DNA from: Xanthobacter dioxanivorans
Lineage (GTDB): Bacteria > Pseudomonadota > Alphaproteobacteria > Rhizobiales > Xanthobacteraceae
Assembly (NCBI RefSeq): GCF_016807805.1
Contig: NZ_CP063364.1
Location: 1 to 64,000 of the forward strand
DNA length: 64,000 nt
Reading direction: 5' to 3'
Below, piece after piece: positions 33,441 to 42,738 of the stretch. The notes under the pieces are model-generated. The model was not told where the DNA came from and made no database searches. It saw nothing but the letters and a program-made list of their open reading frames with translations. Each line of letters begins with the position of its first letter. Position 1 is the stretch's first letter. The position numbers and the translations under genes are program-made.

Positions 33441-33793
33441 GCAGTCCGCACCGCCTTCTCCGCCATGGCGGAAACAGCGCGCGGCGTGGCGCAGTCCGGG
33501 CACGACAGGACGCTACCCAGATCCACCGGCGAGCGTTCAAGATGCGCGGCGGCGAGGTCCGCGAACGCCATGTGCGCGACGACGCGGCACCTCGGGCACC
33601 AGGCCGAGAGCCGGTTGAAGCCGAAGCCGGCCAGATAGGAGAGCGAGATGCCATCCGCGCCGGTCGTTGCTCCTGCCGGCGCGGATGCAGGGCGAGGCGC
33701 GCGAGGCTTGCGATCGATCGCCGGCAGAGGCCGCGCCAAGCTGTTCTCGGGATCCCAGCGCTTGCGGGGTGCGCCCCAGTTCATCCGGGTCAT
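33437..33793 (-). CDS. phage late protein with two CxxC pairs, 118 aa
   Basis: MTRMNWGAPRKRWDPENSLA start; WCPRCRVVAHMAFADLAAAH and LSCPDCATPRA supply a zinc-ribbon-like cysteine quartet. Function unknown. Overlaps both neighbours by four bases, as do all genes from 32.5 to 38.5 kb. Confidence 0.55.
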   Translation of the reverse strand: MTRMNWGAPRKRWDPENSLARPLPAIDRKPRAPRPASAPAGATTGADGISLSYLAGFGFNRLSAWCPRCRVVAHMAFADLAAAHLERSPVDLGSVLSCPDCATPRAVSAMAEKAVRTA

Positions 33794-36195
33794 CGCACAC
33801 CTCGCGGCAGCGCGTCGCCGGGTGCCCACCAGTAGGACTGCCCGAAGTCGCGCTGTGCCGCCTTCTCGGCGCGGCGGAATGAGGCGCGATAGTCGGGATC
33901 CACGAGCGTCTGGAGCTGGTCGAACAGCAGGCGATCGACGGCGAGGCGCGTGTACCAGAGACTCGGGTCATAGCGCCGTGCGGTGCGCACGAGCTCGGCG
34001 CCGAACGTCGTGTCGGCGCCTTCCATGAGGCGGCGCAGTTGCTGCGATGACAGGCGGGCGACGTCTTCCGCCGCGCCGATGGCCGGGCCGGCGAGGTCCG
34101 AAACGGGCGAACGGCCGGTGCGCGAGGTCGAAGCATTGATGAGGTCGCCATAGACGCCGAGCGAGCCGGATTGCAGGCCGGAGCGCACCCAGAAGCCGGG
34201 ATTGTCCATGGCCTCGGGCGTTTTGCCGTAGAGCACGGCGCGCGCCTGGATCGCCGCGGCGCCGGCGAGCAGGTTGAAGAGCACGAAGGTGGTGCCATTC
34301 CAGATGCGCTTCTCGATCGGCCCTTGCGTCGCGAGGCGCATCATGTGCGTGGCGACCATGGTCATGCTGAACGACTTGAACAGCGTGGCGCTGCGGACCA
34401 TCTCGCCCCAGAAGGTGCCGGCTGTTGTGCCCCCGGTCATCACGGCACGGATGCGGGCATCGGGTTCGAGGATTGCGAACGCCCGCTCCTCAATGATCGC
34501 GCCCACGAGCTTCTCGCGCAGAGTCCGGTCGGCGATGGCCTCGGTGTCGAGGAAGCGCGCGCCCTCCACCTCCAGCGGCGCGCCAGCGCGGATGCTGTCC
34601 CAGTCCTTCGCGCTGATCTGGTGGCGGTCGAGGAAGTTGGCGAGCGGCTCGTTCACCCCGCGCAGGGCGTCCAGCGAGTGCCCGGCGTGATCCGCCAGAT
34701 TGCCCATGAACTCCATGGTGAAGACGCGCTTCATCATGTCGGTCCACGCCGCCAGCCCCTGTGCCCGGATGACGGTGTTGGCCATCGCGCGCAGAATCTG
34801 CGGGCCCGATGCCTCCCCGGCGAAGCGGACGAAGCCGTGGGCGCTGTCCATTGCAGCGTGGGCGGTGAGCTGAAGGCGCGCCGCGAGGGCCCGGCTCTCC
34901 TCGCCGCCACGGCCGATCTCCCGGATGACGCCGGAGAGAATGCGGCCGGGGTCCATGCCGTTGTAGCTCGCGGCAAGCGCAGTGGTGACACTGTCGCCTG
35001 GGATGGCCGAGACGATGGCGCCGCCGAGCTTCGAGGACACGTTCAGGGAGCGCAGCCCGCCGAAGAAGCCCGCCATCAGGGGGCCGTCGACGGCATTGGC
35101 GCGGCCGGTCAGCACGTCATAGGTGCGCTCGGCGATGGACCGGCTCTCCAGCATCCGCAGCGGGTTGAGACGCTGCAGCCGCGACAGGCCGGCCTCTTCC
35201 TCCTTCGCCAGGGTCAGTGCGGCCCGGACGATGGCGCCATGGTTTGGCCCGACCACTTCGGCGAGGGCGATCTCATTGGCCATCTTGTGCAGGTGGCCCA
35301 TCAGCAGGCCGAAGACGTTCTCGCCGGCGCCGTACTTCTCCGAGAGGCGAAGCCAGGCCTCTGCGCCATCTGCGCCGCCGCTGAACTGGAATGTGCGCTG
35401 TTCGGGCGAGAAGGCGGTTGCGGAGCTGTCCCCCACGGTGATGTCGCGATAGGCGCGTTCCAGCACGAAGTCGCGTCGGTCCATCTTCGCCGGTGCGCCG
35501 GTGTCGCGGTCCCACAGGGTTAACGCGCCACGGTCGACCTCGGCAGCGAAGTCGGCTTTGAACTCCTCTCGCGTGAAGATGCGGACGCGCAGCGTGTCCC
35601 AGAACTGAGGCACCCGCCAATCCTCGCTGGCAGGGAGGTTGCGCCCGGCCGCCGTGACGCGGTCCACGGCCTCCGTCTCGGCCGCCTTCCAGCCCGCAGC
35701 CGCGGCCTTCGCCGTGGAATCCCCCGTCTCGACCCCGAACACCTCCCGCACCAGATTGCGCACGCCGGCGATCTGCTGGCGGGACTGGCCGAGGATCCCC
35801 GGGGAATAGGCCTCCAGCGCCTGATCGACCTTGCGCGAGAGCTGGGCCCAGATGACCTCCCCCTTCGTGGCGACGTTCTCTCCCCCAGCTTCCCAGATAT
35901 CCCGGGTGAGCATGGACATGACGCCGGCGACGCGGCCCTTCGGATGGCTGAGGACGCGCTCTTCTGCCTTCGCCCAGGCGATGGCCTGCTTTGCGGTGTC
36001 GTTCTTCAGGCGCTTGGCCGAGGATTCCAGTGCGCGCGCCGCGGCAAGGCCGGCCGCAGCCTCGGCGCTGGCGGGCCCCATGCTGCGGGAGAACTCGCCG
36101 CGGGAGCGCTCGTAGAGGCCGAGGGCCTCGTCGGCGATCTGCCGCGTGATCTGTCCCGTCTTCACCAGCTTGTCGATGCAGTCCACGACGCTCAC
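33790..36195 (-). CDS. large internal virion/ejection-type phage protein
   Basis: 801 residues, largely helical, with Ala-rich N-terminal part (SAEAAAGLAAARALESSAKR) and repeated 'GxxFWGExVRxATLFKSF' type stretch in the C-terminal half (MTGGTTAGTFWGEMVRSATL). Placed after two other internal virion-like genes. Resembles large inner-core proteins of podophage-like viruses by size, composition and position, not by a sharp motif. Intact. Confidence 0.5.
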   Translation of the reverse strand: MSVVDCIDKLVKTGQITRQIADEALGLYERSRGEFSRSMGPASAEAAAGLAAARALESSAKRLKNDTAKQAIAWAKAEERVLSHPKGRVAGVMSMLTRDIWEAGGENVATKGEVIWAQLSRKVDQALEAYSPGILGQSRQQIAGVRNLVREVFGVETGDSTAKAAAAGWKAAETEAVDRVTAAGRNLPASEDWRVPQFWDTLRVRIFTREEFKADFAAEVDRGALTLWDRDTGAPAKMDRRDFVLERAYRDITVGDSSATAFSPEQRTFQFSGGADGAEAWLRLSEKYGAGENVFGLLMGHLHKMANEIALAEVVGPNHGAIVRAALTLAKEEEAGLSRLQRLNPLRMLESRSIAERTYDVLTGRANAVDGPLMAGFFGGLRSLNVSSKLGGAIVSAIPGDSVTTALAASYNGMDPGRILSGVIREIGRGGEESRALAARLQLTAHAAMDSAHGFVRFAGEASGPQILRAMANTVIRAQGLAAWTDMMKRVFTMEFMGNLADHAGHSLDALRGVNEPLANFLDRHQISAKDWDSIRAGAPLEVEGARFLDTEAIADRTLREKLVGAIIEERAFAILEPDARIRAVMTGGTTAGTFWGEMVRSATLFKSFSMTMVATHMMRLATQGPIEKRIWNGTTFVLFNLLAGAAAIQARAVLYGKTPEAMDNPGFWVRSGLQSGSLGVYGDLINASTSRTGRSPVSDLAGPAIGAAEDVARLSSQQLRRLMEGADTTFGAELVRTARRYDPSLWYTRLAVDRLLFDQLQTLVDPDYRASFRRAEKAAQRDFGQSYWWAPGDALPRGVR

Positions 36196-38543
36196 GGCAG
36201 CACCTCCGGCATGGGCATGGCGCAGGCGCGGATCTCCGCGGCCGCAGCGATACGGGAATCGGCCTCGTCCAGGAGGTCATCGACTGACCGCATATCGGCG
36301 ACGCGCTGGCCGGCCTCATCGAGGCGCTCGCCGACGGGGATCTGGAGGTCTCGGGTGGCGCGCAGCTTGTCGAGGTCGTGCAGCACCGCCGCCTCGGTCT
36401 CCTCTGCGGAGCGGGCGACGACGATCTTCTTCTCCGTCAGCTCGTCAGCCAGTGCGGCGACCTGCTCCGGGCGTGCCACAGACGGCGCGGAGGCCGGTCG
36501 AAGGGGCTCGCGGGCTGCCGCAGAGCCGGGCAATGCTTCCGCGATGGTGCGCGGCCGGAGCATCACCTCGTCTAGAATGGCGAATGCCTCATCCTCATTG
36601 CCCGCGCGGGCAACGGCGGCGGCGACCGTCGCAGCCTCATCGCGCGGCATGTCGTACCCAACCTCGCGGGCGAGACCCTGGATGCGCTTGCGCATCTGCT
36701 CGGTCCAGTGCCCGGCGCGGGCCCGCTGCTCGCCGACAGGATCCGCCCGGCCGGCAGCGGGTGGAGCTGACGGTTCGGCCCGGCGCCGCGTCAGGGCGCG
36801 GTCGACCAGATCCTCCGTGACCGAGCGCAGCACCTGATCGGCTTCACCATCGCCAGCATCGAGAATGCGACCGGCGATCTGGGCGGCCTCGTCCTGCGAG
36901 AGGCGAACGCCATAGCCGTCCTGCGCCAGCCGGGCGATGGTGCGGCGCATCTCGGTCGTGACTGCCTCGCGCCGACCGGCGGCGCGCTGCTCCCCCGCCG
37001 TGATCCGGCGCGGAAGGTCGGCGTCTGCCTTGTCGAGCTTGGCACGAGCCCGCGCGTCGGTCTCCTCGGCCCGGGCGAGCGCCTTCTCCTTCCGCGTGAG
37101 CGCGGTGCGCAGGCCCTTCGCCTCGGCGGTAAGGCTCGCGATGGCCCGGGCATCCCCCGGCGCCGTGGCGGCGAGCGTCTCGGTGATGCTGGCGCGCTCG
37201 GCCTCCAGCTCTGCACGGCGCGAGGCAGACAGGCCTTCGCCGGCAAGATCCTGCTCGACGGCGGACAGGCGGGCCGCCGTGTCCGGGTCCGTCGGCGTTC
37301 GCGCACCGGCGAGGCGCTGCTCGGCCGCCGCAAGGTCCGAGCGGAGGCCTTCCACCTCCGTGCGCAGGGCATCACGATCGGGAATCCGTGCCTCGATCGC
37401 TGCGCGGCGGGAGGCCAGGCTGTCGGCTTCCGCGCGCAGCGACGCGAAAGCTGCGGCGGCTTCCTGATTGAGCGACCGGGCCGAGCCCCGGATCTCCGAG
37501 AGCTGAAGCTCGGAGAGCCGCTCCATGGAGGCGGGCAGGCGCGCGGCTTCGCGCTCCAGGGCGAAGGCGGTCTCTTCCGCGGCGATGGCCTTCGAGCGCG
37601 CCTCCAGCACGGGGGAGAGGCGCTCGCCATAGGCGCGCAGCAGGTCGGGCGTGACGTTCTCGGAGACATCGACCGGCCGGCCGGAGACGAGGTCGTCGAT
37701 GGCCTTCTGGAGCGCCGTGCGATGGGCGATCTCCCCTTCGACCGTGGGCACGAGGTTGGTGTCGGCGATCTGCCCTTCGCTCGCCACCACGTTGCCGGCG
37801 TCCCGCACGGAGCGCGGCCAGGAGCCGGTGCGATACCGCGTCCAGAGCGCCGAAAGCCCCTTCACACCGCCGCCGAGCACGCCACCTGCGACGCCCGCCA
37901 TCAGCACGTTCTGTGCCGCCTCGCCGCTGGCGCCGTAACCGGGCTCGACGCGTTCCTTGAAGGGGGCGGCGAGCGCCTCGATGCCGATCTGGGTGCCGGC
38001 GGTGATGCCCGCGGTGGCGAGCGCGGTGCCGAGGATGCCGAGAGAGGCCGGCGCCGCCAGCGGCACGGTCACGATATTGACGGGGTCGGCGGCACCGGAC
38101 GCGAGGGAGCCAAGTGCCAGGCCGGCTGCACCGCCCCATGTGTGCTCGCGCGACGCCGCCCGCTGGTACACCTGCCGCGCCCGGCGGGCCTTGTCCTCGC
38201 CGAGGCGGTCGAGGTCCTCCGTGGTCAGTGGCTTCAGATTGAGATCAGGAAAACGCGGTGCGAGCGCCGTCAGCTGGCCGTTCAGCTCGGCGAGCGCCGC
38301 ATCGCCGCCGCCCAGCGCCGGGTTGGTGAGCACCGTGCCGGTCTTCTCGCGGATGCCGCCCAGATAATCCTGGACGCCCTCCATGCGCGAGGTGCTGGAG
38401 GAGACCGACTGGCCGAAGAGGAGCCCTTCCCGCCAGGAGGCGTCGAAGGCCTCGCCGAACTCCAGCGGCAGATCCTCGGCGGGGTGCTGACGCGCGAAGT
38501 CGAGCGCTTCGCTCTGGTAGCGGGTGAAAATGTCGAGGCTCAT
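36192..38543 (-). CDS. large internal virion-type phage protein with long coiled coil
   Basis: 783 residues from ATG 38543 (MSLDIFTRYQSEALDFARQH). A glycine/alanine-rich membrane-active segment lies at about 150-240 (AGLALGSLASGAADPVNIVT; PAAGLGILGTALATAGITAG-like), followed by a coiled coil of about 300 residues (ALRTEVEGLRSDLAAAEQRL). Such a hydrophobic patch followed by a coiled coil fits an ejection protein that inserts in the host envelope. Four-base overlaps at both ends. Confidence 0.5.
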   Translation of the reverse strand: MSLDIFTRYQSEALDFARQHPAEDLPLEFGEAFDASWREGLLFGQSVSSSTSRMEGVQDYLGGIREKTGTVLTNPALGGGDAALAELNGQLTALAPRFPDLNLKPLTTEDLDRLGEDKARRARQVYQRAASREHTWGGAAGLALGSLASGAADPVNIVTVPLAAPASLGILGTALATAGITAGTQIGIEALAAPFKERVEPGYGASGEAAQNVLMAGVAGGVLGGGVKGLSALWTRYRTGSWPRSVRDAGNVVASEGQIADTNLVPTVEGEIAHRTALQKAIDDLVSGRPVDVSENVTPDLLRAYGERLSPVLEARSKAIAAEETAFALEREAARLPASMERLSELQLSEIRGSARSLNQEAAAAFASLRAEADSLASRRAAIEARIPDRDALRTEVEGLRSDLAAAEQRLAGARTPTDPDTAARLSAVEQDLAGEGLSASRRAELEAERASITETLAATAPGDARAIASLTAEAKGLRTALTRKEKALARAEETDARARAKLDKADADLPRRITAGEQRAAGRREAVTTEMRRTIARLAQDGYGVRLSQDEAAQIAGRILDAGDGEADQVLRSVTEDLVDRALTRRRAEPSAPPAAGRADPVGEQRARAGHWTEQMRKRIQGLAREVGYDMPRDEAATVAAAVARAGNEDEAFAILDEVMLRPRTIAEALPGSAAAREPLRPASAPSVARPEQVAALADELTEKKIVVARSAEETEAAVLHDLDKLRATRDLQIPVGERLDEAGQRVADMRSVDDLLDEADSRIAAAAEIRACAMPMPEVLP

Positions 38544-41500
38544 CGTGCCTCTCCAGGCCAACCGCCATCTTGCCGGCCGAAGTTCGATTGGGCCCACGGG
38601 AGGGCCGGTGCTGCCGCCGGCACGCCCCAGGCGCGGGGCGGGGCAGGCTCCCTGTTGTCCAGGCGCAGGATGAAGGGCGTGCCGTCTTCCTGAACGGCAT
38701 ATTGGGGGCTCTCGGCATTGCGGTTGAGCCGCACCAAGTATCGCCCGGCGCCGAAGGATTCGAGGCCGGCGCTGTCCCGGACATACTGAGCAGTGACTGG
38801 CTTGCCGGAACTCGTGCGGACGCCCACAAGGTCCGTATCCGCGAGGCTGAGCAGGATGCCATCGAACGTCGATTGGTCCATGCCACGGCGCGGGGCGATG
38901 ATGGTGCTGCCGTTGTGGCGAACCGTGCCGCCCGTCACCTCTTCCGTCGCCCGGTCGAGCCGTTCGCGCTTCAGCACGCCGGACGTGTCGCCGGCGGCCG
39001 CCGACAGGTCGGCATACCGCGCCTTGATCGCGGTCCGCATCGTCGCATAGGGGCCATTCTCGCTGACCCCGGCGCGCGCAGAAAACGCCCCCACGGGCAG
39101 TGCGGCGTCGAGCGCTTTCACGAAGTCTTCGGCGTCGGTGCCCTTGTCGGGGACGAACCGCGGCTCGACCGTGAGAGCCTCGCGACCACGCACGATGCCG
39201 GCGGCAACGTCCGGCGCATCCTTCGCGAGCCCGCCGGCGAAGGCCAGCACCGAGCCCTTCGGCCCGGTCTCGTGAAGCTTGCCGAACGTTGCTTCCCGCA
39301 CACCAGGGGGCAACGTGGCCAGGGCGCCGAGGATGCGTACCTTCCCGCTGGTATCAGCGGCATCGAGGGCGCTGGTGAGGGATCGCAGATCCTCACCCTC
39401 GAAAGCCGAGATCGGCCTCTTCAGCTGATTGGTGACCACCATCGCAGCCTTGGCATGCGCCTGGAGTGCGGACTGCACCTGATCATCGGAGCCCTGCCAT
39501 GGCACTGGCGGTGGGGGCTTGATCCAGCCGGCGCGCACGCCGCGCAGGAGTGGCGTCTCCTGCTCCATGCGCTGAAGTGTGCCGAACCGCTCTTCGTCAT
39601 CGAGTAGCGCAGCTCGGGCCGCATGGTTGCCGCCGGCCGCCGCCTCCTCCAGGCTGTTCCGCAGAACCTGCCGCGCATCCGGCGACAGGTCGAGCAAGGC
39701 GCCCGAGCGTTCCGCATCGCCAAGAAACTCGACGGCCTGCCGCTTCCGCTTCTCGTCGAGGAATGGGAACACTCGGCCGGAGAGGAAGGCGACATCATCC
39801 TCGCTGACGTGCCACTTTCCAATCGACTTCTTGGCGTCGGCCATCATGCCGTCGAACGTGGTACCGGCCCAATGGCGCAGGCCCGCGATTTGGGAAGGCG
39901 GGAACCCCGCGAAGCCGCCCGCATACTGCTGCGCCTGCTGCTGATGCAGCGCCTGCGCATAGGCCGTCGCATTCTCAGGGGTGTCGAACTTGCCGAGGTG
40001 TCTGCCGGACTGCCGATAGAGCGCGATCGCATCCTCGTCGGAGAGGATTTTCCCATCCGGCGAGACGGTGGGAATGAGCACCTCGCGCCCGTCCTCTCCG
40101 ATGGAGATCGAACGAACCGTGCTGATGGAGCCGTCGGCGTTCTTCACTACCGGGCGATTGCCGAGGTCGATGTTGCCCGCCTCCAACAGGCCAGGCGGCG
40201 GGCGGGAGGGGACCGGGTCAACCGCTCCGGCGCCGCGCTCCGCCATCTTCTGGCTGGTCCAGCGGATGAAGTCGCCGTTGGTCTTGAGCCCGGCGAGCCA
40301 GGGGTTCGCGTCGATCACCTTCTGGCCGACGGTCGCGCGGAAATCGCCCTCCGGATTCTGCAGGATCTTCGGCCCGGCGCCTTCGCCTTGATAATACACC
40401 GCGTAGAACTCGCCGGGCGTGGGTTCGCGTCCGACGGCCGCCTTCGCGGTGGCATAGACGGACTGCATCTTGCGGATGCCGGCGGGGATCTGCGCATCGG
40501 GATCGGTCGTGTCGCCAATGCCGGAGGCGTCGCGCTCTGCCTTCAGCAGCTGGAAGATGCCGAACGCCGACGAGAGGGCCTTTCCGTCCTTCCCGATCGG
40601 CCGTCGCGCGGGATCGAATCCGCTTTCCTGCGCGATGATGGGCATGACGATGTTGAGCGGCAGCCCCGCCGCCTGGGCGGCCATCGCCACCTTCTGGCCG
40701 ATGGGCGAGTTCGCGCCCGGCACCGCGGAGCTCCGCGACCAGTCCGCCGTCGGCAGCGCAAACTGGCCGCGCTTTCCGCGGCCATATTCCATCGCATAGG
40801 TGACCCGCGCCGCACCGATCGTGTCGCCGAGGCTCAGCATCTTCTGGCGGAGCAGGTCGCCATCCGCCTCCAGGTCCACACCATCTCGGAGCGCCGTGAT
40901 GGTGGGTTCCGCTAGGGCACGGATTTCGCGGATGTCTTCGGTCGCCTCGGCCTTGCGCGCCGAAATATGCGCCTTGACCATGTTGAAGCGGGATTGGCGC
41001 TCCGCCTCGTCCATCTGCAGGCGAGGGTCAAAGATGGCGGTCTCGGCCTGCTTCAGGGCCTCGTGCGGGCCGACGCGGTCATAGGTGGCGTCGACGCTCG
41101 ATAGGACGGCCGCCGCGCGGCCGCGGTCTTCGAGGCGGCGCAGGCGATCGTCGACGACGGCCGGATTGTAGCCCCAGCGCGGGTTCTTGCCGAGCTCGCC
41201 GAGGATGGATCGGGCGTTCTGCACCTGGGCCAGATACTCGCCGCTGTCCACGCCGCCCTTGCGGGCGAGGGCGACGATATTGTCGGCCACGGTGTTGTAT
41301 TGGGTCTCCAACGCCGTCTTGGCGTTGGCCTGCGCGACGGCGAAGCTTTTCTCCTGCAAGTCTGTGTAATGGCCGACGCGGAGGCGGTCGAGCGCGGTGG
41401 AGATGGCGGAGCGCAGAACCGGCTCCTCGCGATTTACTATTTCGCGATTGTACGTCTTTGCGACCTCGTTAAACCGCGCCGGGTCATCCTGATATTGCTG

Positions 41501-41821
41501 CCGAAGCTCGAGGTATTTTTCCGCAGCGGTCGTCTGGATATCCGCGAAAACTTTTGCGCGTGCACCGCGCTTCATCGCCTCGCCGAGCGCTCCGAGCGTG
41601 ACCATCTCCGTGATCTGCGGCGTTCCGTCGGGGCCGATCGTGACCGCCTCAGCGCCGCGGGCCTCCGCCTGCTCGATGGCGATGGGCTTCACGATGTCGA
41701 CCGCATTGTCCATCGCGCGAGCGAACATCGCGAACGGCGCGGCGATGTCAGCACCGGAAATGCCGGAGCGGGGCGCCTCGGTCAGCGCCAAGCGGCGGGG
41801 GACTTCGGGAAGATCAACCAT
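38540..41821 (-). CDS. internal virion protein with lytic transglycosylase domain
   Basis: 1093 residues. The SLT (soluble lytic transglycosylase) domain lies at about 375-500: IVMPIIAQESGFDPARRPIG with catalytic Glu399, then AFGIFQLLKAERDASG. The long helical arms on both sides match the layout of the T7 gp16 family, which digest the peptidoglycan as DNA enters the cell. The N-terminus starts a virion-type 'EVPRRLALTEAPRSGISGAD'. Catalytic Glu present. Confidence 0.8.
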   Translation of the reverse strand: MVDLPEVPRRLALTEAPRSGISGADIAAPFAMFARAMDNAVDIVKPIAIEQAEARGAEAVTIGPDGTPQITEMVTLGALGEAMKRGARAKVFADIQTTAAEKYLELRQQYQDDPARFNEVAKTYNREIVNREEPVLRSAISTALDRLRVGHYTDLQEKSFAVAQANAKTALETQYNTVADNIVALARKGGVDSGEYLAQVQNARSILGELGKNPRWGYNPAVVDDRLRRLEDRGRAAAVLSSVDATYDRVGPHEALKQAETAIFDPRLQMDEAERQSRFNMVKAHISARKAEATEDIREIRALAEPTITALRDGVDLEADGDLLRQKMLSLGDTIGAARVTYAMEYGRGKRGQFALPTADWSRSSAVPGANSPIGQKVAMAAQAAGLPLNIVMPIIAQESGFDPARRPIGKDGKALSSAFGIFQLLKAERDASGIGDTTDPDAQIPAGIRKMQSVYATAKAAVGREPTPGEFYAVYYQGEGAGPKILQNPEGDFRATVGQKVIDANPWLAGLKTNGDFIRWTSQKMAERGAGAVDPVPSRPPPGLLEAGNIDLGNRPVVKNADGSISTVRSISIGEDGREVLIPTVSPDGKILSDEDAIALYRQSGRHLGKFDTPENATAYAQALHQQQAQQYAGGFAGFPPSQIAGLRHWAGTTFDGMMADAKKSIGKWHVSEDDVAFLSGRVFPFLDEKRKRQAVEFLGDAERSGALLDLSPDARQVLRNSLEEAAAGGNHAARAALLDDEERFGTLQRMEQETPLLRGVRAGWIKPPPPVPWQGSDDQVQSALQAHAKAAMVVTNQLKRPISAFEGEDLRSLTSALDAADTSGKVRILGALATLPPGVREATFGKLHETGPKGSVLAFAGGLAKDAPDVAAGIVRGREALTVEPRFVPDKGTDAEDFVKALDAALPVGAFSARAGVSENGPYATMRTAIKARYADLSAAAGDTSGVLKRERLDRATEEVTGGTVRHNGSTIIAPRRGMDQSTFDGILLSLADTDLVGVRTSSGKPVTAQYVRDSAGLESFGAGRYLVRLNRNAESPQYAVQEDGTPFILRLDNREPAPPRAWGVPAAAPALPWAQSNFGRQDGGWPGEAR

Positions 41822-41831
41822 TGCCGCCTCC

Positions 41832-42281
41832 TCAGGAACTGGTCGAGCCGGGCGACTTCAAGCTGCCGAAGCCGATCTTCGCCATGCCGGTGACGGCATC
41901 GAGCCCGCCCCCGACCAAGGCCATATTGGCGGCCGAGCGCCGGAATGCCGCCTCATCGCGCTTCGCGTTCGCCTGGATGTTCAGGTTCTCCACGCGCGTG
42001 CGCCGCTCGCGGTCCGACACGCGGCGCTGCTCGTCCATGATCGCCTGCGTTGTGGGGCTGTCGAGGCCGACATTGGCGGAGGCGCGAATGGTGCCGATGC
42101 GCGCGAGGGTGCGGTTCAGCTCCTCGCGCAGGGCGGTGTCCGTCTGCGCCGCCTGCGTCTTCGCCACCATGGCGTCGCGCTCGGCCACGGCTGCCTGATA
42201 ATTCTGCGCCTGGGATTCCCCGTAGGCCTTGAAGCCGGCGGAGGCGCCCGTCAGCGCGATCATGGTGAGGGCGGCGCCCAT
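41832..42281 (-). CDS. internal virion protein, T7 gp14-like
   Basis: 149 residues: TMIALTGASAGFKAYGESQA then a helical middle and RSAANMALVGGGLDAVTGMA. The start with a membrane-like glycine/alanine segment, followed by a long helical hairpin, is that of gp14-type core proteins, which lie upstream of the transglycosylase protein exactly as here. Confidence 0.65.
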   Translation of the reverse strand: MGAALTMIALTGASAGFKAYGESQAQNYQAAVAERDAMVAKTQAAQTDTALREELNRTLARIGTIRASANVGLDSPTTQAIMDEQRRVSDRERRTRVENLNIQANAKRDEAAFRRSAANMALVGGGLDAVTGMAKIGFGSLKSPGSTSS

Positions 42282-42487
42282 CAGATGCTCTCCTGCGGCG
42301 CGCTGAGGCGACCGATGTTGGTGAGGACGCGATTGAGCTCTTCAACGAGCGTCTCCTCGCGCGGGGGCGCCACCTGGGCATCAGCGAAGCGGGGGATATT
42401 GCTCGGTCGGGCGAGGTGCGCGGGGAACGGCGCGACGGTCCGCTCCTCCGATGCCTGCATGTGGTGGGTGGATGCGCCGCTCGGCAT
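42281..42487 (-). CDS. small phage-type protein, 68 aa
   Basis: MPSGASTHHMQASEERTVAP start and EETLVEELNRVLTNIGRLSA end; shares its last base with the next start. Unknown function; first surviving gene of the late operon. The 250 bases upstream show no capsid gene, only an unlikely ORF (42381-42698) with a CxxC pair. Confidence 0.4.
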   Translation of the reverse strand: MPSGASTHHMQASEERTVAPFPAHLARPSNIPRFADAQVAPPREETLVEELNRVLTNIGRLSAPQESI

Positions 42488-42738
42488 GGAGTTCTCCCGG
42501 CTCCGGCCTGGCAGGCCCGGAGCGCGAACGAAGGGGGTCGCAGAGCGACCGCCGGAGCCGAGAGAATTCGAGATCGGTGGCCGCGCTCACCCGCTGCCAG
42601 CAGGTGCTGCAGAGGAGGCTAGGCTCCCCGGAATTTGCGGCAACGCACCGGGTGTGAGAACGTCGGCGCCTAGCACGCAAGTGAATGCTCAAGCCCATTT
42701 TAAACTTGATTGGGCTTCATCAAGGGTGACGCGTAGAC

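Noticed and set aside
34171..35523. 450-residue plus-strand ORF
   Set aside because: Antisense to the intact 801-residue virion-type gene; composition typical of a shadow frame.
39623..40915. 430-residue plus-strand ORF
   Set aside because: Opposite the transglycosylase virion protein, whose catalytic motif is clear.
42381..42698. 105-residue minus-strand ORF with a CxxC pair
   Set aside because: Overlaps the 42281 gene in another frame, lacks a ribosome site and becomes arginine/proline-rich; kept only as a remark.
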